The position numbers were made by a program, and so were the translations under genes. Shown here in pieces: positions 25,908 through 33,129 of a stretch of DNA of 64,000 nt (within the stretch, counting starts at the first letter, position 1; every line of letters begins with the position of its first letter). Under the pieces are notes generated by a model that was not told where the DNA came from, made no database searches, and saw only the letters and a list, made by a program, of their open reading frames with translations. This stretch comes from Planctomycetota bacterium (GTDB lineage: Bacteria > Planctomycetota > Planctomycetia > Pirellulales > Lacipirellulaceae): the NCBI GenBank assembly GCA_029781135.1, contig JAKOXH010000022.1, positions 1 through 64,000 on the forward strand, given 5' to 3'.

Positions 25908-26112
25908 ATAGCCGACCCGTCTCGGGTCGGCGAATCAAAGCGAGTTCGGTGCCACGGGCATTGCCTGCTGCCGACGGCTCACGGTTCTGTACTTTGCGGT
26001 AACTCTCCAACTTAAGCCGCAGGCAATTGAGTGCAAGGTGCATCGTGCTTGAATGGATTGGAATCGGTTTCGGTGTGCACTCGACTGCACTGGCAAAGCC
26101 AGTGCCACCCAG
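25908..26112. repeat. Long direct repeat, copy A (upstream of the YhfC-like gene)
   Basis: Begins with the hairpin GCCGACCC-GTCTC-GGGTCGGC and CGAATCAAAGCGAGTT, then GGTGCCACGGGC, TCTCCAACTTAAGCCGCA, GTGCAAGGTGCATCGTG, GGATTGGAAT and GCACTGGCAAAGCCAGTG. The same phrases in the same order occur at 27395-27712, on the other side of the gene at 26222-27340. The remaining bases to 26221 show nothing further. Confidence 0.7.
25911..25931. repeat. TAG-stem hairpin, copy 4
   Basis: Perfect 8-bp stem GCCGACCC / GGGTCGGC with loop GTCTC, 10 bases after the permease stop. Same 21-base sequence as copy 5 at 27398. Confidence 0.75.
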
Positions 26113-26221
26113 CGATCACCTACAATACGGCTGCCACCTACATTAGCGGCTTGACGCATCGGCCGTTTCTGCATAGCTTGAATTCACTGGTCTGCCGACA
26201 GCTCGTACCAAGGAGCAAGCG

Positions 26222-27340
26222 ATGTCAGCGCAGCCCGTTTCTCGAATCTCTGGCATCGTCGTCTTCTTCGCGCTGCTGTCTTCATCAGCACCGGCTGAAG
26301 ACTATCTCAACCAATCCCGCTCCATTACGGGGACGCCCGCTTCAACGACCGAGAGTTTCAACTTCACGCTCGGAGCGGACTCTCCCTATCCCTACTTTGA
26401 GCTGACGATCCGGATGTCGCAGGGACGCGCCGACCTGCGAATTCTGGACCCGAACGGCCGTACGCTGCAAGCTGTCGGCGCTCAAGAATGCGAGCTGACT
26501 CTGCAACCCATCAGCGGCGCGACGACCCCGGGTAAGTACACACTGGAACTCACGACGAGCGACGCGGTCGGTAGCTGGCGTGTGCGCGTCTGCGGTGGCC
26601 CAACCCCTCCCAAGCCGCCCCTCGGTGCCAGTCTGCTTTCGGACGCGGCCATGATGCTTGTGGCAGCGGCCAGCATGGCGTACTGGCGCAAACTCACGGG
26701 CGTGCCCTGGCGCTGGTTCTGGGTCGGCGCGTTGTTGTGGACCGTGGCCGTGGCGGTTAAGTTTGGAATCGGCATTCCGTTGAACGGCCCCCTGCTCAAA
26801 GGACTCAAGTCGTCGTTGCCCTATTGGGGCTACCTCACGGTGGGAACAATCTACGGCGGTGTCATGACCGGAATTACGGAGGTCCTGTTCACGTTCATCG
26901 CGGCGCTGATTTGGCCGCGGATGACGGCCAATGCCCCGCGGGCAGTTGCGGTCGGTGTGGGTGCCGGCGCATTTGAGGCGGCGCTGTTAGCGGTCGTAGC
27001 CGCAGTGGCGACTCTCGTCGCAGGCGTGGGAACGACGAGTTGGTTCGGGGCACTTATTCCGGCGATCGAGCGTGTGATTGCCATCCTGTGCCATGTTGCA
27101 TCGCGTACCCTGGCCCTGATGGCCGTCGCGACTCGGCGCTGGGTACTCTTCTGGTACGGTTTCTTGCTGCTCAGCGGCATTGATGCGGTCGCGATGTACT
27201 TGCACCTGTCGGGCAGTCTGAGCGTCTTGTCGTTTTGGACGGTGGAAGCGATGCTTGCGCCATTTGCATTGGTCAGCATCCCCATCACTCGCTGGTGCAT
27301 TCGCAATTGGCCCAGCGAGCCGCAATCGTCCGCGCCGTGA
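26222..27340 (+). CDS. Membrane protein, possible YhfC-like glutamic intramembrane protease with beta-sandwich N-domain
   Basis: A 372-residue protein. Residues 1-25 are a signal peptide (SAPA cleavage). Residues about 30-125 are a beta-rich domain like pre-peptidase/PKD-type folds (ELTIRMSQGRADLRILDPNG, GKYTLELTTSDAVGSWRVRV). From about 140 there are at least seven hydrophobic segments. GGVMTGITEVLFTFI and VGVGAGAFEAALLAVV resemble the two conserved Glu-containing helices of YhfC/DUF2324 and CAAX-like proteases, but the usual His of GxGHGxxEA is Ala here. Family assignment is therefore tentative. The gene is bracketed by the direct repeats at 25908 and 27395 and may be an inserted cassette. 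Confidence 0.7.
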   Translation: MSAQPVSRISGIVVFFALLSSSAPAEDYLNQSRSITGTPASTTESFNFTLGADSPYPYFELTIRMSQGRADLRILDPNGRTLQAVGAQECELTLQPISGATTPGKYTLELTTSDAVGSWRVRVCGGPTPPKPPLGASLLSDAAMMLVAAASMAYWRKLTGVPWRWFWVGALLWTVAVAVKFGIGIPLNGPLLKGLKSSLPYWGYLTVGTIYGGVMTGITEVLFTFIAALIWPRMTANAPRAVAVGVGAGAFEAALLAVVAAVATLVAGVGTTSWFGALIPAIERVIAILCHVASRTLALMAVATRRWVLFWYGFLLLSGIDAVAMYLHLSGSLSVLSFWTVEAMLAPFALVSIPITRWCIRNWPSEPQSSAP

Positions 27341-27394
27341 GCTGCGCGTTAATCGAGCGCCAAGCGGCAGTATGAGCGGGCACGGGATAACCAG

Positions 27395-27712
27395 ATAGCC
27401 GACCCGTCTCGGGTCGGCGAATCAAAGCAAGTTGGGTGCCACGGGCTTTGCCTGTGAGTTCGTTGTCGCCGCCGCAGAGCGGCTCAAGAATGTACCGACG
27501 AGCGCAAGCCGTTGTGATGGTCTCCCTCGCTCGATGTAGCTGCACGGGGTGCCACGGGCTTTGCCCGTGTATTCCTTGCCGAAGCCTTGCGGTTCTTTAC
27601 CTTGCAGTAAGTCTCCAACTTAAACCGCAAGGGATAGCGTGCAAGCTACTTTGAGCATAATTGGATTGGAGACGGCATCCGTGCGATGCAAACGCACTGG
27701 CAGAGCCAGTGG
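27395..27712. repeat. Long direct repeat, copy B (downstream of the YhfC-like gene)
   Basis: Starts with the same GCCGACCC hairpin and CGAATCAAAGCAAGTT as copy A, has an extra 110 bases (CAGAGCGGCTC, GGGTGCCACGGGCTTTGCCC), then TCTCCAACTTAAACCGCA, GTGCAAGCTAC, GGATTGGAGA and GCACTGGCAGAGCCAGTG. The order of phrases matches copy A. The gap to 27904 holds nothing else recognisable. Confidence 0.7.
27398..27418. repeat. TAG-stem hairpin, copy 5
   Basis: GCCGACCC-GTCTC-GGGTCGGC, identical to copy 4, at the head of direct repeat B. Confidence 0.75.
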
Positions 27713-27904
27713 CACCCGCTCGCACGTGATGCTTCCGTCGCCGCTTGCGCGGCTTGCGAAGGAAAAGGCCATCTTATCGGCGGGCTCACGCCCGCCGCTA
27801 CATTCCTTGGCCCCTTTCAGGGCCAGGCCGCTCAGTGCCAACCGTCCTTTTGTGTAAAGACCTTTGAGCAGAGCTAGCGGCACTCGGCTCAAGTGAAAAT
27901 TGTA

Positions 27905-28345
27905 CTACCGGATCTCTCGTAGCTTTGCATCCTGCCTGGAAATGAAAAGTAGTGCAATGAACAGGCCTCCGAATACCACAAGCAAGATGCTAAAGAAAAT
28001 ACTGTTTGCTTCTTCACCCGCAATTACAGATTGGACTAGTCCGGTCGCGATAATGGCGCCAATCGCCAGTGTCAATGCAGCCGCGCACCACCTTGACCAG
28101 CGTTTCCCATGCCAAAGCCCGCGCGCGATCAGTAAAGACGCAGTGCCGACGACAATTTCGCCAATCGCCGCCGCAAGAACGTGTGGACCGACAAACAGAC
28201 CAGCGGGCAAACTGAGCGCGCCGAAGCCAACCGCGAAAACACCGAGCAAAGTGAATACCGAGGCCAAAGTATTAGCGCGGCGCGTTCCAGAATTCTGTTG
28301 TCCGCCGGAATGACTATCGAACGCTTCAGGCATGGCGGCGTTCAA
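27905..28345 (-). CDS. Small membrane protein, candidate immunity protein
   Basis: A 146-residue protein with four hydrophobic segments (ASVFTLLGVFAVGFGALSL, FVGPHVLAAAIGEIVVGTAS, CAAALTLAIGAIIATGLVQS, ILLVVFGGLFIALLFI) and a short charged tail. It is not related to a family I can name. Its start directly follows, without spacer, the stop of the PLA2-like mini-RHS gene, so the two are almost certainly co-transcribed and translationally coupled. In polymorphic toxin systems such an adjoining small gene is usually immunity, and a membrane protein would suit a membrane-acting lipase. That function is inference from position only. Confidence 0.7.
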   Translation of the reverse strand: MNAAMPEAFDSHSGGQQNSGTRRANTLASVFTLLGVFAVGFGALSLPAGLFVGPHVLAAAIGEIVVGTASLLIARGLWHGKRWSRWCAAALTLAIGAIIATGLVQSVIAGEEANSIFFSILLVVFGGLFIALLFISRQDAKLREIR

Positions 28346-28999
28346 TCATTGAGGGCCGATCAAAATAGGAGGGTCTTGGCCCGGCACGCCGTCCCAAAAC
28401 CAACAGAATGCAAACGCTACGTCTTGTGCGGCTTTCTTGCAGGCCGCGACCGCCGCTGGATTGCCGGCATAGCTTTGTTTACATCCGAAGTTATATGCAT
28501 CATGGGCCTCATTACAAAGTTTCTTGTCACAAGACGTTATCTTCCAGCAGTCGCGCAATGTTGCAAGGCAACAATCGTGGCGCTCACACGCCGCATCAAT
28601 AGCATCAACCGGCTTAGCACCACTGCCTGGCGGGCAAGTTGCCCTTTTGTTATATCCACAATAATTACCGTAGTTCCACCCAAAAAAAGGGTCGAATAAT
28701 CCAGAAGGGTCATCCCCAACTACAGGATTGCCATGGCAATATTCGTACAAATTGCGCATCTGCATTTCTGTTGAAGAATCTATTATCGCCGCTTGTTGAG
28801 GGGCGCTGAAATTCCGGACCGAGTCGCGGTCGACGAACGTGTTTCCAGCATGTAATGGCGACCCGACGCCTAGTCGTTCGCTTAGCGGATCACGGCTTGT
28901 CCACCGGCCCATGTGAGCAGCGTAGAATGCGTTTGCGATGTTGGGAATTAATGTTAGCAAACAGACGACCACCGCGGCACGTATTAGATTCGTGTTCAT
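28346..28999 (-). CDS. Secreted mini-RHS protein with phospholipase A2-like tail
   Basis: A 217-residue protein. Residues 1-24 are a signal peptide (NLIRAAVVVCLLTLIPNI, cleavage ANA-F). Directly after come the hallmarks of the end of an RHS core: FYAAHMGRWTSRDPL (25-39), NLYEYCHGNPV (83-93) and DPSGL (97-101), without the preceding YD-repeat shell. The variable tail has YGNYCG at 110-115, like a PLA2 calcium loop, then VDAIDAACERHDCCLATL with the His-Asp pair H141-D142 typical of CCxxHDxC, and several Cys for disulfides. So it looks like a toxin tip secreted by itself. PLA2 would hydrolyse phospholipids. The next gene may be its immunity protein; the leader duplicates that of 29382-30035. Confidence 0.8.
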   Translation of the reverse strand: MNTNLIRAAVVVCLLTLIPNIANAFYAAHMGRWTSRDPLSERLGVGSPLHAGNTFVDRDSVRNFSAPQQAAIIDSSTEMQMRNLYEYCHGNPVVGDDPSGLFDPFFGWNYGNYCGYNKRATCPPGSGAKPVDAIDAACERHDCCLATLRDCWKITSCDKKLCNEAHDAYNFGCKQSYAGNPAAVAACKKAAQDVAFAFCWFWDGVPGQDPPILIGPQ

Positions 29000-29041
29000 A
29001 TCAGATTCCTTTCATTGCGGAAGACCGAAATTAGGGGCAAC
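28886..29041 (-). repeat. Duplicated junction, copy 1 (gene end, RBS and RHS leader)
   Basis: Nearly identical to 29922-30077, with only a few base differences. On the minus strand it comprises the last codons of a transglutaminase-like gene (residues PNFGLPQ and stop), AAGGAATCTGATATG with the start of the mini-RHS gene, and about 110 bases of its leader. Here no transglutaminase gene precedes it: beyond about 29075 the sequence is unrelated. So this is a detached copy of the junction. Confidence 0.85.
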
Positions 29042-29075
29042 TATCGAGCCAGGAATACCAACAGGAGCACCCGCT
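29018..29075 (-). pseudogene. Detached 3' end of a transglutaminase-like gene
   Basis: Encodes GAPVGIPGSIVAPNFGLPQ and a stop, matching the end GAPVGFPNSVVDPNFGLPQ of the intact gene at 30048-31238. The rest of that gene is missing, so this is a scar left by duplication or recombination at the junction. Confidence 0.8.
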
Positions 29076-29114
29076 GCGTTATCTCTTGCGGCCGACTGTC
29101 CGTGCCACCCGCGA

Positions 29115-29315
29115 TTATGGCTGGATAAACGTTGTGCCAGTTTCAATACATCTTCGGATTAACTTCGAATAAGCGTCCTTAACGCGACGCCAATATGGAC
29201 CTTCTCGCAGCGCGGTTCGAATGAGGATGTACGGAGTACAAACAATCGCGCACGCGCATGTAACTACTGCTGTGAATACCAATGAAAACAATAATCTGGC
29301 TATAACTTCCACCAT
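29115..29315 (-). CDS. Small one-to-two-segment membrane protein
   Basis: A 66-residue protein: a hydrophobic segment (LLFSLVFTAVVTCACAIVC) near the N-terminus, then a basic tail (YILIRTALREGPYWRRVKDA). It follows the second mini-RHS gene by 66 bases in the same direction. By analogy to polymorphic toxin cassettes it could be the immunity gene of that toxin. No homology was recognised and the ORF is short, so both gene status and role are uncertain. Confidence 0.4.
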   Translation of the reverse strand: MVEVIARLLFSLVFTAVVTCACAIVCTPYILIRTALREGPYWRRVKDAYSKLIRRCIETGTTFIQP

Positions 29316-29381
29316 TTATGAATTTTAATGCCAGTTGCGCGCCCACTTCTTCGTCTTAGCGGAAGTCATTTGGTTCCATCC

Positions 29382-30035
29382 TCACTTAAGAACCCAATCA
29401 CAAAGTGTGTACTTCTTTGAATTGTTGGGGTCGATGGTCTTGATGGGTCTCCCATTATTTGAATTCCATTCGTCGACTTTTTGTTCACAGGTTTGATTGC
29501 TTTCTCGGCAGACTTCACTATTTGGCTGGCCTCCATTGTATGTTGACCCCCAAGAGAACCCCGTACCGTTGTCTGTAATATCGCGGCATATATACTCGAT
29601 CGGACACTTTCTATCAGGCGGACACGGGCATGGATGGTATTCGGAATCGCCAATTCGGTTGTCGACATGCGGTTTTGGTATGACTTTTGGAAGTATCCAC
29701 CGTATAATCCCGCCCCACTGTAAACCTGATGGATCGCTACCTGTGAGCGGCCCAGAGCCTACATACTCATACAGATTATATCCGTCGACATATCCGTCAT
29801 TCCAAATAGCTCCCGTATTTCGCGCACCTGTGGACTGAATGCTGCTGTCGAACAAGCGCCCATCTCGCGACACGAAAGAATCTCCAGTCATAAATCCTGA
29901 TCCGCCGATACGCTCGACAAGGGGATCGCGGCTTGTCCACCGGCCCATGTGTGCAGCGTAGAATGCGTTTGCGATGTTGGGAATTAATGTTAGCAAACAG
30001 ACGACCACCGCAGCACGTATTAGATTCTTGTTCAT
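29382..30035 (-). CDS. Secreted mini-RHS protein with Cys-rich unknown tail
   Basis: A 217-residue protein with the same leader as 28346-28999: its first 39 residues are identical except for Lys versus Thr at position 3. FYAAHMGRWTSRDPL (25-39), NLYEYVGSGPLTG and DPSGL (101-105) mark the RHS core end. From 106 the tail is unrelated to the PLA2-like one: HVDNRIGDSEYHPCPCPPDR, CPIEYICRDITDNGTG, SEVCRESNQTCEQKVDEW and YTLCDWVLK, with eight or so Cys suggesting disulfides in the periplasm or outside. I do not recognise the toxin type. The gene starts 12 bases after the transglutaminase-like stop, with AAGGAATCTGAT as ribosome binding site, so an operon is likely. Confidence 0.75.
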   Translation of the reverse strand: MNKNLIRAAVVVCLLTLIPNIANAFYAAHMGRWTSRDPLVERIGGSGFMTGDSFVSRDGRLFDSSIQSTGARNTGAIWNDGYVDGYNLYEYVGSGPLTGSDPSGLQWGGIIRWILPKVIPKPHVDNRIGDSEYHPCPCPPDRKCPIEYICRDITDNGTGFSWGSTYNGGQPNSEVCRESNQTCEQKVDEWNSNNGRPIKTIDPNNSKKYTLCDWVLK

Positions 30036-30077
30036 ATCAGATTCCTTTCATTGCGGAAGACCGAAATTAGGGTCAAC
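29922..30077 (-). repeat. Duplicated junction, copy 2 (intact context)
   Basis: The same block as 28886-29041, here in its complete context: end of the transglutaminase-like gene, ribosome binding site, and start plus leader of the mini-RHS gene. Confidence 0.85.
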
Positions 30078-31238
30078 GACTGAATTAGGAAAACCAACGG
30101 GAGCACCAGTCACGGGCGTGTAAGGCTTGAATACGTTGTAAGGTTGCGCGAAGCCGACGCCTCCATTGACTGGCGGTCTGACGGGTGTAAACAGATCGTA
30201 CGGCGTAGGATACCCCGTTTGCGGCTGCACAGGTTGACGACGCGCTACTTGTTGGAAGTTTGACATTTGCGGAAAACCCACGTTAGCGACGACAAATGCA
30301 TAGTAATCAGGTGAATCGGGTCGGCGTTGCAATGCTTGTGCGTAGCATACGAGGGCATCAGCTTTGCATTTGTTGTCTTCTAGGCAATGTCCCCGTGCTG
30401 CAAGGAACACGGCCAATTCCTCGCCGGGAGTAAGTGACTTGAGGTAATAGCCCGCTTTTACTTCATCTTGGGAGATTGGTTTTGGCCACTTCATGTAGTA
30501 GTCATCATCGAATGCGGAAAATCCATTGCCCGATCCTTCCATGTTGAATCGCTCTTTCCCATCATCCCATCGGCAAAACAAGTGAGCCTTGGCGGTTGTG
30601 AGGTAAATGGGATAGCCGAGCCGCCGGGCTATAGCCGTGTAAAGCACCGGCATCGAAACGCATGTCCCACCGTTGTCACGTCCGATCATGCCATGGATAA
30701 ACAAGTCTTGCGATTTGGTAAAGTCGATGTTGCGGATCCGTTCCATGTTGTAATGGACGCCGCAATCTTCCTGCAAAACCTGAACCAACATCGACGCGCG
30801 CAAGAAGGCTTCCGAGTTTCGGTAATACTTGGCGAATTTCGGATCATGCGCACGATATAAATGGCGTTCCGTCTCGACTCGCACCCGCTGAGCCCATTGA
30901 TTCAGAATTGCCAAGCATTTTTGGATGTCGAGGTTTTCGGAACCGGGCAAACCTTCGGCACAGCGAAGATTCAGCATTGCGAAATCTTGGCGACGTAATT
31001 CATCGTCGCTCATTTCGGCAAGCTGGCCGAGACTTGGATATACTGACTTGGAGATCGGTTGTGCGACAGGGCCAACGCTGGCTTGGGTCGAGCCTTTGCG
31101 AGTTGCCGCGAATACGATCACTCCGGCGACAATTAACCCGAGCGCAAATGACCAGATCCACCCATATGGGCGCGGAAGTTTCTCGAATTCGGCGAGTGTG
31201 GCCGAAGGCAGACGCCGCTTTCTTCGCTTGACGGACAT
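30048..31238 (-). CDS. Transglutaminase-like protein with N-terminal membrane anchor
   Basis: A 396-residue protein from the ATG at 31238, with GGAAGGG upstream; an ATG at 31268 is in frame. After a basic cytoplasmic stretch (KRRKRRL) comes a membrane segment (IWSFALGLIVAGVIVFAA). Residues about 70-320 hold a transglutaminase-like fold: MLVQVLQEDCGVHYN, NGGTCVSMPVLYTAIARRLG with Cys193, YLTTAKAHLFCRW with His219, and FNMEGSGNG for the third residue. A repeat-like helical part and a Pro-rich tail (PTPYDLFTPVRPP) follow. Such Cys-His-Asx folds are amidases, proteases or crosslinkers. It is the first gene of the mini-RHS cassette and might process or deliver the secreted RHS tips; that is inference. 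Confidence 0.75.
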   Translation of the reverse strand: MSVKRRKRRLPSATLAEFEKLPRPYGWIWSFALGLIVAGVIVFAATRKGSTQASVGPVAQPISKSVYPSLGQLAEMSDDELRRQDFAMLNLRCAEGLPGSENLDIQKCLAILNQWAQRVRVETERHLYRAHDPKFAKYYRNSEAFLRASMLVQVLQEDCGVHYNMERIRNIDFTKSQDLFIHGMIGRDNGGTCVSMPVLYTAIARRLGYPIYLTTAKAHLFCRWDDGKERFNMEGSGNGFSAFDDDYYMKWPKPISQDEVKAGYYLKSLTPGEELAVFLAARGHCLEDNKCKADALVCYAQALQRRPDSPDYYAFVVANVGFPQMSNFQQVARRQPVQPQTGYPTPYDLFTPVRPPVNGGVGFAQPYNVFKPYTPVTGAPVGFPNSVVDPNFGLPQ

Positions 31239-31467
31239 TGGCATCCCTTCCGCGACAAAGACGAGCAAACTGTGATTGTCATCAACTTCCCGGGGGTGTC
31301 AAGCAGGAATAGTCAAAATCCGTCTTCAAAGACCGTCAAAGACCGACTGAATTGTCATCATGGTTTAGGCCAGCCGTGAAGGGCCTTTTCTTTTGATCCT
31401 TTCAGTTGGTCCAATGAGCCACAATCATCCGCGAATTGAGCACTGCGTCGGAGGCATGGGCGCAAAA

Positions 31468-31490
31468 AGCCCGGCCGAAACGGCCGGGCT
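31468..31490. repeat. TAG-stem hairpin, copy 6
   Basis: AGCCCGGCCG-AAA-CGGCCGGGCT, a perfect 10-bp stem with an AAA loop followed by ATATATAT, near the 3' end of the oxidoreductase gene. Could act as a terminator on the minus strand. Confidence 0.65.
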
Positions 31491-31528
31491 ATATATATCG
31501 GGCTATCTACACTGCGTCGCCTCAAGGA

Positions 31529-32911
31529 TCACGCTTTGCCGTATTCCCGTTCGGTGGTGACGCCGGGGATTGGGATGGGGTACTTGCCGTCGGCGTCGGG
31601 CATGACGGGGGCCGGGCCTTTGTAGGAGAATTCGGCGATGTTCGGCGCCATCTCGTGCGGGCAGTTGAGCATTTGCTCGTAGGTGATCTCCTGGCCGGTG
31701 TGGGCGGCCATGCGGCCCATGCTGCCGACGAGGCTCGCCTGCACGCCGCGCGGCACTTCGTTGTAGGGCACGTCGCGGGCGATCGCGTCGAGCAGGTCCT
31801 TCCACTCCAAGGCGTACGGGCTTTCCTCCGGTTGCGGGAAGGCCCAGGCCACCGACTTGCGATCCTGCTTCTGGCCCTTGAACGTCCGACACTTGCCGGG
31901 GAAGTGGCCCGAGCTGCTCACGATCGCCGAGCCCTTCGACGCATGGACCACGCTCGACATATCGTTGCGGGTGCCGATCATCGTGCGGCCATCGAAAAAC
32001 AGCTTCGTGCCGTCGTCGTAGGTGTACTCGACGGCATACGAATCGAAGTTCTGATCGACGAAATCGTTACGGAAGTGGCGGCCGCCGAGCGCCTGGGCCT
32101 TCACGGGGAAGGAGTTCTTCATCCACGAGCATTCGTCGATTTGGTGGATGTAGAAGTCGTTGAACAGGCCGCCGCTGGCCCAAATGAAGCTGTGGAAGCG
32201 TTCGATTTGCCAAGGCAGTTCGTCGCGATCCTTCGGTTTGACTTTCGAGAAGCAGGAGCCGACCGGGCCGTGCATGCGGTAGGCCCGCATGGCGATGATG
32301 TCGCCGATTTCGCCGTCGGCGATTCGCTTGTGGAGCTCCTGGCGGGCGCGGCAGTGACGAATCATCAGGCCGACCGCGCACTTGATGTTCTTTTCATCCG
32401 CCTTCTTGGCGAGTTCGAGCATCCGCTTGGAGGATGGGCCGTCGGCCGTGAGCGGTTTTTCCATGAAGACGTTGAGGCCCTTTTCGATGGCGTAGGCGAA
32501 GTGGAGGCCGCGGAACGCGAGCGGCGTGGCCAGAATCACGATGTCGCCACGATTCAGCACGTCCATCGCCTTCTTATAGGCATCGAAGCCAATGAACTGC
32601 CGGTCTTGCGGCACATTGACGACATCGGGCTTCGACTGGAACTGCTGACCGAGGGCGCCGAAGCTTTCATCGAGGCGATGCTGGAAGACATCGGCCATCG
32701 CCGCGAGCTTGAGGGGGTAGGAGGCGGCGCCGATGGCGTCGGCCACCGCGCCGGTGCCGCGGCCGCCGCAGCCGATGAGAGCCAACTGGAGCGAATGGTT
32801 GTTGCCCGCTTGCCCGAAGACACGCGGTACGTGCATCGCCGCCAGTGCCGAAACGGCACCCGTGTATTTCATGAAATCGCGACGGCCAGTTTGACGATTG
32901 GGTTCGCTCAC
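31529..32911 (-). CDS. Gfo/Idh/MocA-family oxidoreductase with Tat signal
   Basis: A 460-residue NAD(P)-dependent oxidoreductase. The GTG at 32911 is chosen because AAGGA lies 7 bases upstream; the frame is open to an ATG at 32962. A twin-arginine type leader (TGRRDFMKYTGAVSALAAMH) precedes a Rossmann domain (LALIGCGGRGTGAVADA), VILATPLAFRGLHFAYAIEK and EKPLTADGPSSKRML, then the C-terminal domain with GLMIRHCRARQELHKRI, FHSFIWASGGLFNDFYIHQI and GSMGRMAAHTGQEITYE. In planctomycetes exported members of this family act on sugars or sugar derivatives. The substrate is not known. It stands alone here, downstream of nothing obviously related. Confidence 0.92.
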   Translation of the reverse strand: MSEPNRQTGRRDFMKYTGAVSALAAMHVPRVFGQAGNNHSLQLALIGCGGRGTGAVADAIGAASYPLKLAAMADVFQHRLDESFGALGQQFQSKPDVVNVPQDRQFIGFDAYKKAMDVLNRGDIVILATPLAFRGLHFAYAIEKGLNVFMEKPLTADGPSSKRMLELAKKADEKNIKCAVGLMIRHCRARQELHKRIADGEIGDIIAMRAYRMHGPVGSCFSKVKPKDRDELPWQIERFHSFIWASGGLFNDFYIHQIDECSWMKNSFPVKAQALGGRHFRNDFVDQNFDSYAVEYTYDDGTKLFFDGRTMIGTRNDMSSVVHASKGSAIVSSSGHFPGKCRTFKGQKQDRKSVAWAFPQPEESPYALEWKDLLDAIARDVPYNEVPRGVQASLVGSMGRMAAHTGQEITYEQMLNCPHEMAPNIAEFSYKGPAPVMPDADGKYPIPIPGVTTEREYGKA

Positions 32912-32964
32912 AGTGTTATCCTTTATGATTGTTAAAGTTCCGTATTCAGCCACGAAGAACATTG

Positions 32965-33080
32965 AGTAAAGAACAAGATTTACGATTTACGATTTACGAT
33001 TGATGATTTTGGACTTGGACGTTGCAAGAAGTGAATCAAGCCTTCAATCATCAATCGCTAAATCATCAATCACAAATCTG
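32965..33080. repeat. AT-rich mirror repeat ATTTACGATTTACGATT ... AATCATCAATC
   Basis: Tandem TTTACGATTTACGATT units near 32975 face AATCATCAATCGCTAAATC near 33048, giving a long hairpin between the oxidoreductase and the fusion gene. It resembles other phrase-like intergenic mirror repeats in this window. Confidence 0.5.
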
Positions 33081-33129
33081 CCGTCCGTGTTCCGTGTGAC
33101 TTCTGTGACTAAAAAGTATTATTCGTTTA

